DNA of 64,000 nucleotides, taken from Oscheius dolichura. Taxonomy: Eukaryota > Nematoda > Chromadorea > Rhabditida > Rhabditidae. The stretch's first letter is position 1. Each line of letters begins with the position of its first letter. The notes beneath the pieces were generated by a model, which had not been told where the DNA came from, did no database searches, and worked only from the letters and a program-made list of their open reading frames with translations. Positions 1-12,190 of this stretch are shown here, one piece after another. The position numbers and the translations under genes were made by a program. The stretch lies in NCBI GenBank assembly GCA_932521035.1, contig OW051495.1, forward strand, positions 5,208,001 through 5,272,000. Direction: 5' to 3'.

Positions 1-116
1 TTCGCATTTTATTCTTTGAAGCATATGATTCGCTAGCTTCTGCTGATCATTTTGATATAAAATGATATAAAGAAATGCAAGAAATTATGGAAAAAACGAG
101 CGAAAATGATTTTTAG

Positions 117-481
117 AAAATCTCAATAAATCTGCTCCATCTCATCGTACCCCAAATGGGGTACGTTCGCACCTATGCGAGACTGTCCCTTTAAGACCAA
201 GAACAACGCATGGGCCTCTCCCAGTCGTACCCACTAATCTATCCCAATGTTTAAACATTTTGCGATCGATGTGAAAATATATTTTGAATAGGCGCAAGCA
301 AGCAGGAAAAGAAGATTTTTCTTCTTCGTTGGGCTTGACTAAACGAGATTTTGAGTATATAGAAAATAGAATGGAAATAAAAAATTTATTGATGGAGGCA
401 AGGAAAGATAATAACACGGGAATTATTTATCAACTCGTAAGCGGGAACGTATCCCCTCGTCTGTAGCCCGTATTGTTGTGA
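117..481 (+). CDS. 3' part of an unrecognised gene (5' end outside window)
   Basis: Two open blocks join in phase across a 21-nt intron (271-291, GT...AG). The first block starts after an acceptor-like TTTTTAG at 110-116 and reads through motifs such as THGPLPVVPTN. The second reads GLTKRDFEYIENRMEIK and NNTGIIYQL. A possible 30-nt intron (437-466) gives a short tail ending at 481; without splicing the frame stops at 466. There is no GT donor between position 1 and the first acceptor, so the preceding exon should lie outside the window. Composition is AT-rich like the next AT block. I do not recognise the family. The exon and phase consistency is the only support, so this could still be chance. 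Confidence 0.4.
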
Positions 482-598
482 TATTATTCTCAGTAAAAGT
501 CATGAAAACATATAGCATTACAAAACTAGAATATGGCAGTGGGAAGCGTTGAGCAAAGCTAAACCGTGGGTATCTTTACATTATGGAAATATCAGTAA

Positions 599-623
599 GG
601 GGGGGGGGGGGGGGGGGGGGGGG
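599..623. repeat. poly-G tract (25 G)
   Basis: An uninterrupted run of 25 G on the + strand lies 4 nt beyond the sphingomyelin synthase stop codon, so it would be poly-C in that gene's 3' UTR. It is a candidate for quadruplex/i-motif structure, but homopolymer length is easily wrong in assemblies. Confidence 0.9.
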
Positions 624-626
624 AAG

Positions 627-1854
627 TCACTCTATTCGAGCATTGCTATTTCTTCGTCGATCGAGTACAACCAGTACAGATCCCAAGGGAATAGGGCTAT
701 CAAAGCGGCGGGGCACCGGCTTCTGTATCTTACTTTCCAAAATTTGGAAGATTGGGAACCAAAACTCTTTTCTGTGATGATTGTGGACAGAATTCTGAAA
801 TAGCCGAGTTGGAGGCATTTGGGGCTGGTGACTCACCCTAAGAGTTGTATGAGCAGCGAGGGTGTGGTAGTTCCAGAACACCCGCGTGCAAACATAGTAC
901 GAGATAATGACATCGATGGTGTAGTGGCCCCTGGAGACCACTAGGAAGCCGACGCCCACGACAGTGGCCAGCCAGGCGAACCAGTGAAGCGGCCACCAAC
1001 TCCGAGGAGAATCTGGAGTATATAGAAGGGAAGCGGAAGGCACCTACATTCACTAATAAAAAGAGCGGAGACGGAGAGGACGATGGTGTGCCCGGAATAG
1101 ATGTAGTCGCCGCAGAGGACGCCTCCCTTGTCGTCGATGTTCAGCCCCAGCCCGACCACCTGCTTCAGCCCCCGGAATATTACTCGCCAGGCCGTGGCAT
1201 TCTCACCCTGAACGATGTTTTTCGATGAGAAAAGGAAGGAAATGCACAGACCAATTTGGGCAGACACTGGAAGTTTGTGTCGGCCACTGGCACCTGGGTG
1301 ACCAGCAGGGTCACGCATCGCATGAGGTAGAGGAGACTGCCGATGGTCATCAGACGGCGGAAAACTATCCATCTGTGTCTGAAACAGCTCTTTAACAAGG
1401 CCGGAGAAGGCGAATTACCTATGGAAAAATATCAGGAGGAGGGTACAGACGAAGGAGATGAGCATGATCAGCTCGCAGATGCGGAGTCCTGGCGGGTAGT
1501 AGCTGGTGAGGGAAAAGGTGAGATCAGGCAGGGGCGCGGTGGAGGGGACCCTCTCGTGGACAAAGGACAGGACGACCTCGTTGAGCACGGCGGATAAACA
1601 CAACAACAGCGTCATGACCTGAACGGGCAGAGTCGGCGGCCGACCGGCTAACTGACCAGGGTTTTGCCCTTCTCCTTGGGGAATCTGTCGTGGGGGCCGA
1701 CGGGCTTCTCCCCGGGCATCTCGACGCGGATCCGCGTTTCCCCGGCCAGCAGAGGGGCATCGTCGGCCGTGTCGCTGTCACTCGTCGACGAGGAGGGCGC
1801 ACTCCCGCAGAACGGACCCTGTCTACGGGAGGCCGATGGACCCGCCTCCTCCAT
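627..1854 (-). CDS. SGMS: sphingomyelin synthase (phosphatidylcholine:ceramide cholinephosphotransferase)
   Basis: Multi-pass enzyme of Golgi or plasma membrane that moves phosphocholine from phosphatidylcholine to ceramide. Six exons join in phase across introns of about 35-45 nt. Both catalytic motifs of the family are present: CGDYIYSGHT (first His) near 1100 and HYTIDVIISYY (second His and Asp) near 910. The family N-terminal signature is also visible (SFVHERVPS, then a hydrophobic segment), followed by IGSLLYLMRCVTLLVTQVP. The C-terminal tail keeps the WFPIF motif. The start at 1854 is chosen because ATGG follows an acceptor (TTTCAG|CC); the frame is open further up but the sequence there does not look conserved. 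There is no SAM domain, as in SMS2-type proteins. Family is confident; SMS1 versus SMS2 is not decided. Confidence 0.92.
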
Positions 1855-3469
1855 GGCTGAAACAAGCAGTTGAACTGGTCGCCGGGCAGGCAGAGGAAAC
1901 TGACATCCGTAGGTCGGGGGCATTTCAGGCGGCGGGACACCCAAAATACAGACACATTTTTGTTATTGGGTGCCGGCTGATAAGGGACACGTGACGGACT
2001 CGGATTAGATAGTCCGGGGGATATTCCCCGCTCGGCCCGGGGGGCAATGGACAGACCGGAGCAGACGGAAAAGGAGATTTGAACAGGTTGTGGCGGACGG
2101 ATAAACGGGGAGGATGCTCCGGGGGATACAGCCGGAAATACGAGTAATAATCAATGGGAGTTGTATAAAGAAGGGGACTGCTGCTGGGGCAAACCGGTCG
2201 CCCCTTCTCCAAGGGGACACTGTAAAGGGCCAGCCAACTGGCATGAATACATCACGGGTAATCCGACCAAAGGGCGGAGGGAGACGGTTCGGCGTATCAT
2301 CGGCATATCGGCTGATAGGATATGTTACACCGGGCGACCGCCCGAATCAGGCACCTCGTCATTATGGCACCCGACGGAACCCTTTGAATGGGGAAGACGA
2401 TTAGGGAAGAGACGCTTTATGAGGGACAATCTCATGAGAAAAACGGGCAAGGGACGAAAAAAGATCGATATTTTGACACTTCCTACTTTACACAAAACAT
2501 GAAACGCATCCTCCTCGCTGTAAAGCGCTTTTTCACAAAAAAACTCGACCAGGGAGTGAAACGGCCCCGAATTGTTATTGTTACTGGCTAAATTTGTTGC
2601 GCAATAAATGAATTCAGTGGATATTTCTGGGGGAACAGCGGGTACCAAGTGGGAAAAACAAAGTTGTCGCGCGTTGCACCCGACCCGGGTGGTCAGCGGT
2701 CCCTGTACAAAAAAAGTGAGCGGGAGCGGAGAGAGATCGACTGCGCCGGTCGGATCCACGGAAAGGATTAGTCTCTCTCCAAGCAGAGACGCAACAAGCA
2801 ACGTTTCAGACGGATTATACCCGGAAAGCGAGAGGCAACGCGGGCTCACTTTCCATTTTTGGGAGACGCGTCGAGGTGGAGCAGACAGAAAACGGAAGGG
2901 CATCTATAAATGCTGCTGCTGATGAGTATTGGCCATTGTTTGTGTTATTTTTGTCTTGGAAATGGCAAGGATTGGGTCGACAATGGTGAGAAATGGCTGG
3001 ATGGGAATTATGGGCAGGCGGGCTAGGGGAACACTTGAGGGACGCCAAATGGGAGGCGAACAGGTAGGGAGAACAACTGACTCTATTGGGTTAGCGGCGC
3101 CGGTCCGCTAAATATTATTACGACCCTAGGTTTCATTTCCCAGAGTGCTTGCTAGACACTGCCGTCCTCAAAATTATTTCGAAATGTACCAAAGGCGATG
3201 GAATTCGTGTGTAGACTGAGGGATTGTCTGGATGGTGCCCCATAGAAAAGGAGAAGAGGGACAGGAACGAGTAGGGAGGAGGATACTAGCAATGGATAAG
3301 TGGAATAGGGAGTTAGCCCCTTGGAAAGACCTAGAATCGATGAAGAAGGGTCCGGAGGGGGCTGCAGAGACGCAGAGCTTACCAGTTACGGACCTTAGGG
3401 AAGGGGCGAAGTAGACGGACAAACACAGCTGGAGTCAATAAACAACCGAGGGTAACCTGACCCCAATCT
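1855..3469. other. GC-rich intergenic region upstream of SGMS
   Basis: About 1.6 kb with no coding exons I can support. Open frames on both strands show no conserved motifs or consistent splice phases. It probably holds the SGMS promoter and outron. Confidence 0.5.
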
Positions 3470-3808
3470 CTAAACTATGTCTGTGGAAATGTGGAGTGCA
3501 CCGCGATAAAGTCTGCATGTCCAGAGAGGGGGCACTTCCCAGGAGAGTAACTTTGCTAATTACTTGTATAGAATAATTAGAGAAAACCATGTTTTTCGCA
3601 ATTTACTTACTTGAAGTTCCTGGCGTGTGTATTTGCACCGGCTCAACAGATGTTTGAGGTGCCAGCGGATTTACGACTCCTCCATCTATGCTAGCATCTC
3701 TTTGATTTTTATTTAATGCTTACCCGATCCCCTTTCCACATCGATAATGACAACAGGAGTTATAGGAATTGGGGTAGGAACACTGTCGTCTACCTCTTGT
3801 GGGTCCAT
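3470..3808 (-). CDS. small hypothetical protein (weak model)
   Basis: ATG at 3808 follows an acceptor-like TTTAG directly. Exon 1 reads VPTPIPITPVVIIDVERG and joins in phase over a 33-nt intron to a second exon (GGVVNPLAPQTSVEPVQIH). A third exon after TAATTAG gives a stop at 3470. Total is about 85 residues, rich in Pro and Val, with no recognised domain. The second donor is ambiguous (GTAAGTAAG), so the C-terminus is uncertain. Clean GTAAG donors and the start context are the only support. Confidence 0.3.
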
Positions 3809-4565
3809 CTAAAGAGTGTGACTGTAAAAAGTGCGGGGGAGATAGATTGATGAGAAACATTTAATGAATGAATCAGAACCGAGAAGAGACTGGCAATTTA
3901 TTCAACACCGGGAACTTATGGGAATGATAAGGCTGTCTTATCAGCAGACCAGTAGGATGAGAGGAAATTGGGGAAAAAAATCTCATGGACCCTGAAAAAG
4001 GATTATTTTCAGTTTTTCTCAGCAACGAAGGTGTAGGAGTCAAATTGTGAGTCAGTGTGTCACAACATCCCCCAGCGACCTCAAGTGCGACCCCCTTTTT
4101 TCCCGAAAAGTTACGTAACACCGATTTTTTTGCGGCACAGGATCTCCCACACAAAGTGAGGTATCACGGCTCACCAGGACACTCTCTGCCAATGGCCAGC
4201 ATATCGTTCAATGCAGAATTTCGTATTACCCCCAAACAAACTTAGACGCTACTATTTTACGTAATTTCTGCTGCAGAAATTCACCAAACAAAAACAAGGT
4301 AGGATAGGGAGTGTTGTATGACGCAAATTCAAGAATGTTTTACTTGTGATAATAACAATAGGCAAAAAATATACGATATAATCTCTAAAATGAGTAAACA
4401 AAACAATGAATCGCCCTTCCTTGTTTTTAGCCGATAAAGTACAAAACGATAAAAATCTTAACCCGTTTTAAACTTGACTATTAACGAAAAGTAACTCAAC
4501 GTTTAAATAAATGATAAAAGTATTAACTTGCCGTATTATAATTATTAATTAGCAGTCTGAGTTGA
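3809..4565. other. intergenic region at a GC-to-AT composition change
   Basis: No coding exon supported on either strand. Base composition becomes clearly AT-rich from about 3.9 kb onward. Confidence 0.4.
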
Positions 4566-5770
4566 CTACATGCCATTGAAAAAAGCAGATACAGCTTCTG
4601 GGCTTGTACCAAATCTACGAAGGATACTACAAGCTACTGTTCGCCGAAGGAACCAAGTTCGATAATGATAAGTCATAGCTGCAAAAAATTAATTGATGAT
4701 GGAAAATCATCCCTCACCTAATATAAGAATAAGAACTGCTGAGGGTGTCTCCCACCAACTTTGATCAGGATCGTGATGAATATTTAAGGGTTGATTTTCT
4801 GCAACGGAAACTCTTTGCGATTCAAGATCTGTCCACTCAGAAAGAAAATCCTGAAACTTTAAGTGAACAGATCTACTTTACAAACCATAATGCCAGTCGC
4901 GTTCAAAGGTCTATCATCCATTCGCGAAATGGGAACGCTATTTACCCATAGAAGTAAGTTAGGCGTTCCTGCTATTCCATATCGTGTGTTAAGCCTAAAA
5001 TGAACTAAAATAATGAATAAATGAGTAAAAACCTGCTAAATTGAGTGGCATCAACTGCTACAGCCACCATGCTTGGGTAATTAAACGGTAACGCATTTAT
5101 GGCAGGAGCCAGTTCCTCGGAAAAGACACACTTAGGGTTATAAAAAAAACTGAAAATCAAAAGTATATAACGTAACAAAACTTTCTTACGTCAGCATACA
5201 CCAGCTTCTTTTATACGCATCTTTAGGAGGGAAATTTATTACTTTTAATAGTTGGCTAGCACTTAAAGTGTACACCTTGTTTTCAATAAATTCGCTTGGC
5301 CCTAAATACCGATTATTATACAAAACCTACAATATTACTGTATTTGTGACATCTATAACGAATAGCACCATCAGCATCATATAAAAATCCATCTATTTCC
5401 GTTATTTCATATGTAAGTGGACATATTTTTTTGATAAAATATCTGGAAAGCATATGGAAAAAACAATTTGGATTAGTAGTTCGAACTTCAAACCGAACCG
5501 TGCTATATCTTGTGCGGCTATTACTCCGTCTTTATAAACTTACTCGAATCTCGTTGCTGCGTTGATAACTTTACAAGTTGCATTGTTCTGATACGTCTCC
5601 GCAGCAAATTCTGAGCCATTGTAGAAGGGCACTCTTACGAAATCTCTGACTAATTCCTGGGCACGTTTGATGCTATCATTTTGATCCGTTATTGATTCTT
5701 GTATGGAAGCGTTACGATTACTTTGGACCATTGCTACGGTCATCAGGAAAAGTATGACCATTGGATGCAT
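4566..5770 (-). CDS. TXNDC15: thioredoxin-domain membrane protein, TXNDC15-like
   Basis: Reconstructed from six exons joined in phase, one across a 26-nt intron (5518-5543). It opens with a signal peptide (MHPMVILFLMTVAMVQS) and a charged, N-glycosylation-rich segment. A thioredoxin fold follows with FYNPKCVFSEELAPA, then an Ala-Val-Asp-Ala strand and RYGIAGTPNLLLW (cis-Pro loop). This is the order and spacing of TXNDC15 (human CRFS), where only the first Cys of the CxxC pair remains. A WWETPSAVLILIL hydrophobic segment near the C-terminus fits the family's single membrane span. The family is linked to ciliogenesis and ER quality control. The start follows GGTTTAG directly. The gene is divergent from FNTA. 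Confidence 0.8.
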
Positions 5771-6141
5771 CTAAACCAATTATATAGACCTAGAGAGGTT
5801 GTTTTAGTTGAAGACAGTCGAAAAGTGGTTTCAGAAATACAGAAACGATATCGTTGAAAGGGAGATTTCTCGGAGGAAATGGTGGTGCAGTGTGCAGTTT
5901 TCACGCCAACGACAAAAGTGGTCGATTTCAAACTTCATTTATTTTTGTACAAGAAAAACTGGCTGATTTGATTGTGATCAGCTAGTCTAGTGCTCAGCTT
6001 ATTTTGAATGTATATATATGCTCTTATGTAAGGGTATATACCGCATAACATCAACTTTGTACTTCACATTTCTTGCTCTTATATTATGCATATCATCTCC
6101 TATATATATTCGCGTTGTAGGTATAGCAAACAAAGAAAAGA
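5771..6141. promoter_or_regulatory. divergent promoter region TXNDC15 / FNTA
   Basis: 371 bp between two start codons pointing away from each other, AT-rich, with TATATATA-type runs near 6010 and 6100. It should hold both promoters. The FNTA start is 15 nt after a GGTATAG acceptor-like site. Confidence 0.5.
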
Positions 6142-7417
6142 ATGACAAACTCTGGTGATCAACTGGATACTTCTGCTTTATATTCGCGTAATCCGGAATG
6201 GAAGGATGTAACTCCGATCAAGTTCACGGAAGATGAATTGGGTGCTGTTCGCATCGCTGCAAACGAGCAGTGTAAGTATTCAAAAATTCATGAGATCTTT
6301 CTAAACAGTTTTCGATGCATTTTCCTATCTTCGAGCTGTTATGCAAAGCCGAGAGATGTCTAAGCGTGCGTTTAATTTAGTAGAGGATTGTATTCGTTTA
6401 AATTCCTCTAACTATTCTGTTTGGTAATGGCTTCGTTAGGCCATGTATAATTATTTTTAGGCAGTACAGACGTGACCTCTTGAAATCATTGGATATTGAT
6501 TTGCACAACGAGCTTCGCTACATTAGCGAAGTCATTTTAGAAAATCCTAAGAACTACCAAGTGTGGTAAGCATCAATGTTTTTTCTAGTACAGTTTCGCA
6601 GGCATCATCGGCGTTATCTCATAGAGCAAATCGGCTCTGGAGAAATTCCTCAAGAGTTAGAGTTTACAGCCTCGATTATTCGCGAGGAACCCAAAAACTA
6701 CCATGCGTGGCAGCACAGGTATAGTTAATGCGTTATCTCTGTACCTACGTTCACATACAGACATTGGATTTTGAGGAAATTTTTTGGCAGTATCAGCGTA
6801 ACTGAAGAAATGAGCTTCGCAATCAAATTATGCGGCGAAGATTCTCGAAACAACTCTGCATGGAATTATCACTTTGCTCTCATGGAGAAATCTGCCATTT
6901 TTAATGATGATGAGGTCATGGACACTGTGATTACGTAAGTAACACATTTTGTTCACCTAAGAGAATGGTTCTAGAGCTTGCAAAGTGGTTATCGATAGTA
7001 CTCCAGATAATGAAAGCATTTGGAACTATGTCTCTGGTGTTTTTGAGGAAGTTAACCCAAATAAAAAACTCGATATTATGGCTTTTGTTGAAGAGATGTA
7101 CGAACGCACTGAAAGCGAAAAAAGGTCCCCTTATATGGTATGTTGCAGCTATATTGATTCTAATATAATCTATAGGTTTCCTTTTTGGCTGATGTTCTCC
7201 TTGAACACATCGAGAAGAATGAAAATGCCGAGATTAGTTATGAGCGTGCTAAAGCGGTATAGAAAAATAGTTTTTAATAGTCCATACGTTATAGATGTAT
7301 GCTGAGCTCGAACTCACCGACCCTGTTCGTAAAAACTATTGGAAACATATGCAATCACGCGCAGACAGCGTTTTTCAGAAGCATCTGCTGAGAGAGTCTG
7401 AGAGCCGTGTTAACTAA
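6142..7417 (+). CDS. FNTA: protein farnesyltransferase / geranylgeranyltransferase I alpha subunit
   Basis: Shared alpha subunit of the two CaaX prenyltransferases, a helical-hairpin PPTA-repeat protein. About seven exons join in phase; introns include 6566-6601 (36 nt) and 6719-6760 (42 nt), with a longer first intron. Repeats are visible as [40 protein letters not shown] and [13 protein letters not shown], the family's (N)xxxW pattern. The N-terminus has [14 protein letters not shown] and the C-terminus [14 protein letters not shown], both as in animal FNTA. Length is about 300 residues, shorter than human (379) because the Pro-rich N-terminus is missing. INTS13 starts 155 nt downstream on the same strand. 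Confidence 0.93.
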
Positions 7418-7572
7418 TTTGCAACTGTTCCAATATAACTTTTATATATGTTCTACAACTATTCAACGGTATAAATATATTTTTCTAAATTGTCGAGTTT
7501 CTGAATATGTTTTTAGCGTAAAGCAATATTTGATTTTCTTACCATACAAAATGTTTATGATTCAGACTAGAA

Positions 7573-10501
7573 ATGGTCAACTGCGACCACAAAGTAGTAA
7601 TAGTATTAGACCACAGCAGCCGGTTTGCTGCTCCATCAAATAATGTAAATTTTAACTTTAGTTCATTATTTATTCTGTTTTTAAGGATATTCAAGTTTCG
7701 TTAAAAGGCACGAATGGCCAAACGATGCAGGTTGCCCTTGCCAAGAAAACTCTTTGGACTTGGACTGTAGAATCATTATTAGAATACCATCGAATAGTAT
7801 GTTTTTCCACTACATTTACACTTTTTGGTAGGTATCCGATTTATTTTTTGATACTGATCGCCTCTTCCGAGTAACTGTGGCGGATTCTATTGGAAAAATT
7901 CTACAAACATCATGGGATAATACAGTAATGTCCTACGCTACGGTATCAGATCCTTTTCAATGTTTAGTTTTTTTATAAAGCTCACTAACTCATTGGTAAC
8001 TATTGGGGCGCCAAACGCGAGCGGAGATGACAGCACTCCTATAGCGGGGATTGTACTTGCAGTTGAAGCGTTATCTGAAAAGACTCCGCAACAGGAAGAA
8101 AAAATACGTTTGTTTTTCTTTAAGATTCAGTTATGTTTTATTTTAGGAGCACGCAAAAAAAATGATGATCTGCCCAGTAATGGTGGAAGTATTGTGGTAT
8201 TTTGCAGCTTACAAAGGTTTTAATGATTTGTCGTTGAGTTACTTATTTTAAAACACCAGCCAGAAGGAACTACATGAATTAGAAAAATCAGTAGAGAATA
8301 TGATAAAGCTTCGAAACGCGAACATTGGAACATTTGGCACAAATTTATATTTGCCTATAGATATGGTTAATCTTTATGTTATAAACACCTATCCACGAGA
8401 TGGAAACCCCTCTGTTGCAACGACTTTTCAGAAAAAGGTAACTTAATATGTTTAATAGCAAATAATGTGAATGTTAAGGTATCTCCTATATTGAATTGCA
8501 CTGTTGTCAGCAGTCCTGCCGGAGAGTCACTTATATCAGCTATCCATTCAACTTGTTTGACAATTCACGACCTTGTCTCTACCACCGTATCTGGTATTCC
8601 TATGAAAGTTAGTGTCGTTCCACCTGGTTGAACAAAATAATTCTAATCTAGGAAGAAGCCCACCAAGGAGTGTCTGTCAACTATGATGTTGAACTGTTGC
8701 ATCCTCGAGCTTCTCATGCTATTTTAGAAAAGTTGAAACTTTGTGGTGATAGTGTTCATTATTATAATTTTTATATGTGTAGGAGAAAACGGGTATTTGG
8801 AAGATAAAAGCCGCAATTTACCGTATTCAACTTATAAATTGGCATGGAGTACCCCTTCTCCTAAGAACAAATGGAACTTAGTAAGGCCAAATTCTATAAG
8901 TTATACCGACAATTTTAGTTTCCAAAAACGTTAGCAGCTGTACGAGTTACTCCAGCAGCTGTAAACAGTAGGCCTTCTGTATGTCTAACTTCATTCGTTC
9001 TAAGTGGACGAAATGTTATGCTGGAAGTTGTAAGCTGCCTTTTGTTCGTTGGTTTTATACAACTACTTAGAAAAGAGCTGGGCCAGCTGAACAATTAAAG
9101 CCTAATGTAAATCAAAAACTTATTTCTCATACATTGATAAGCCATAATGGAAGAATATACATTCATGCAATTGATATTTTACCTACTAGTTAGCTATTTT
9201 GACATGATTTTAGTGTGCGTATAGGTACGAAACAACCCCTCTTGGAGCAGTTGATTAAATGGCCAACCATTACAACAAACGATTACGACTCGGATGATGA
9301 CGATGATGAAGAGTATGCCATTTTGTTTCAATATAATATTCAATGCTGTAGATTTGAACCTACCTTTTCATCATATACTAAGACTGTTGACATTGACGAT
9401 AGTGAAGATGTAAGTTTTCACCCAAATAAAATGCATGCCTAGTTAGGTGCCAGAAAAAATAGTTGCTGATGGAACTTTGCGTCTCGATGATATGTGCCGC
9501 CTTATCCAAGAATGTATGCTCAGACCTCGGGAAGATACAGATAATATTGTATTTAATATTCCTTTTTTGAATCTTTGACTCTGTTTTAGCAAGCTGAGGA
9601 AGCACCTTGCGGATTACCGTTACGCCGTTTACGGCAACTAACACGTTATTGGCCCACAACGCTGGAAGACTCCCTGATTTTCCAATGTATTGGAGTAAGT
9701 CGATATTGAATAGAATCTCATTTTATTATAGAAGTTTAATGATATAATAACAATTTTTCGAAAGCATACTTTAACACCAGCCGATATTGACGCTGGAAAA
9801 AAGGTAAAACATCATGTTTGATGCATAAAACTCGCAGGCCATCTACGCCATATTGGGCTCAAAAACTAGAAAGGAACCATTATTTAAGGGGCATATAAAA
9901 TGTAATCTGATCGAGGATGTGAAAAATAAGTGAAAACAATTCCTTGATATGTTTTAATGCTCTTATTGTAGAGAGGAACATTATCGTGTTGCCTTCATTG
10001 AGTTGGCCTCGTACTTGGGCAATTACGTCAATCAATCAGAAAACCATGCCGAGTTATTCAGACAGCTAATGGACACACTGGATTTAGATCAGCTTATTAC
10101 AATTAACACGAGCGATGTTCCGACAGGCTATGATGAAATGTTTGTTGTTTTTATGCCTCTCATTTTTTTGTTTCAGGCCTGCTGTGGATTCATATGTTGT
10201 AGAAAAAACGGTCTATATACCTTCTACAACGCAGTCAAGTCGAAGTGCTTCACCAGTTCCAAAGAAAATAAAGAAAAATAGTACTTATAATATAAACGGT
10301 ACTACCAGTTGTAAGATGTTATTTAACTTTATATTTCCAGAATCTATTAATATTTATGATCTGCTATGCAGTCTCGCTCCGAAAGTCCGTGCTCGTCCTG
10401 ATTTTGTTGGAAGAGTGGAAGCAGGGAAAGAGCCAGCCAAATTGTACAAAGGACTGGATTTATCGAATGCTCCGCCAAGAGGCCAGGACGCTCCAATGTA
10501 G
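7573..10501 (+). CDS. INTS13: Integrator complex subunit 13 (Asunder)
   Basis: Subunit of the nuclear Integrator complex, which cleaves snRNA 3' ends and attenuates paused transcription; Asunder also affects dynein at the nuclear envelope. More than ten exons with mostly 30-45-nt introns match the family end to end: HKVVIVLDHS, KTLWTWTVESLLEYHRI, a serine/threonine-rich stretch leading to SGIPMKEE and VNYDVELLHPRASHA, then NSRPSVCLTSFVLSGRNVM, LISHTLISHNGRIYIH, LTRYWPTTLED and EEHYRVAF. The C-terminus keeps the short basic/aromatic tail (FVGRVEAGKEPAKLYKGL) that in other animals contacts the cleavage module. ATG at 7573 is 7 nt after ATTCAG and gives the conserved N-terminus; upstream in-track ATGs are in another frame. 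An acidic Asp-rich loop lies near 9290. Confidence 0.93.
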
Positions 10502-10820
10502 AACTGTTATTTGTTTCTTTGTACAATTGTTTATAAAAATGTATTGTTCACCCGAATTTAAGAGATCGTACGATTAGCACATGTACATGATCACACAGTA
10601 GCAGAAGCACGTCATTCTTGCAAGCTTTCGAACGAACTATGGTGTTCTTTCAGAAGCGAAGTCGATAAACGAGGTTGAGTTGAGTAGTGAATGTTGTCCA
10701 CCGACGCTAGACTGAAAGGGAAACATGTACGACACGATAAAGTGTGCTTAGACAGTTATACTTATGATATCCTATGGAAGAAAAAAAACATGCGGTTAAC
10801 ACTGCAATTAAGTCTACAGA
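10502..10820. other. AT-rich intergenic region between convergent INTS13 and GPCR
   Basis: About 320 bp between two 3' ends. No gene recognised. Confidence 0.5.
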
Positions 10821-12190
10821 CTAGACATCATTGGTGAATAACAGATCTTGCAATGAGGAGTTAGAGCTACTTAGAACGACTAATGGTCGAAGTACAAATG
10901 TGTCGTGCGAAAGGTGATGTGTACGAGTCAGAGAGCCAACCCTTGCTGCTGGAGAGAAGTGGCCATGGAGGAGATTCGTGCGGAGATCTCGAAATTGACG
11001 AGTAAAGAAGAAATAGAGCTAAACAATAGAGAAAGACCTGTTACAGGGAGATACCATTGGATTCACAAAGGAATTAAAATTAAAAAGAATATTGATCACA
11101 TCTTTGAGCAGGACGAACCAGTCGCTGTTTTCATATTCCTGCCTGTCCATAAACCGGATGGCCAATCCACCTGAAACCCAAAAAAATCCGAGTCAGAGTC
11201 TGCTCGAACAGACCTGTGTGGCATACGAAGAAGAGGATGACGATCGATATAAGAAGGGTCACCGATCGCCTCTCCTGGGCCAGACGGCTTTTCTGATCCA
11301 AGGTGGGCCGGTGGAGGGAGATGTGGGAGAGGATACGCAGGTTGAGGACGGTGAGCAGGACGAGTGGAACGAGGTACACACAGAGAGGGTACAGGATATG
11401 GTCGAACTGAATCTAACTGAAACCGGATCAAAACAGCCGGCCGTACAATTTGTCGGTATAGGGAATCCAGAGCGAGGTCTGAGGGTTCGTGCACGAGGAT
11501 CCACTCGTCGTGGTCAATCTGTAGACTGGCCGGTAATCCCCCTGCGACGCCCTACCTCGATCCATCTCCAGCTGTACTCTGCCCATTTCAACGCGTTGAA
11601 CACCAGAGCCACGACTGTGATGAGCAGCAACGGGGCGAATGGCCTGGGCGGCTTGCACAGGTGCTGGAGCGGGCTGATGATGGCCTGCAAGGGAAGACTC
11701 GGTGAGTCAGGTCCCGATGCGATTCGGTCGCATTTCCTGGGATCAAACCACCTCATGTCGCTGGATGGAGATGTAGCAGATGGTCCAGATGGAGGCACAG
11801 TTGCTGGCCAGCAGTAGCGGGGACAGCAGGCCTGTGGCCAGGTAGGCGATCTGACCTGCGGACGGACGATTAACCGGGGCGCCAGACTCACCGAAGACAC
11901 CCTCGGGGTCGGCGTCGGTGAAGTCGTGGAGGGCGGGGATGAAGAGGACGAAGAGGGAGAAGAGCAGCTGGAGGAGGTCGCAGGCCGAGAGGACAATTAG
12001 GGCGGGCACCAGGGGATGCGTTCGGGCACGGGCGAAGACGACCAGACAGAGAGTGTTCAGGAGGAGGCCTGGAGGAGGACGAGGTCCTCGGGGATAGGGC
12101 AGACTCACCGAAGACACAGACGAAGGGCAGCACGAAGAGGTCGAGGATGCAGCCACACAGCCGCCAGTTGTCCTCCTCGTGAACACACAT
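10821..12190 (-). CDS. rhodopsin-class neuropeptide GPCR, FMRFamide-receptor-like
   Basis: Seven hydrophobic segments recovered by joining exons in phase: TM1 (GLLLNTLCLVVF), TM2 (LIVLSACDLLQLLFSLFVLF), TM3 (SNCASIWTICYISI), TM4 (APLLLITVVALVFNAL), TM5 (YPLCVYLVPLVLLTVLNLRI), TM6 (VTLLISIVILFFVCH) and TM7 (ILFNFNSFVNPMLYFFF). The NLRI end of TM5 and the TM6/TM7 pattern are those of protostome FMRFamide/peptide receptors. Two departures are visible: the TM3 DRY motif reads QRH, and TM7 carries NPMLY. The start follows TTTCAG directly, which leaves a very short N-terminus (about a dozen residues), so an upstream exon is possible. The last two exons lie in AT-richer DNA than the rest. Ligand cannot be inferred. 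Confidence 0.8.
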
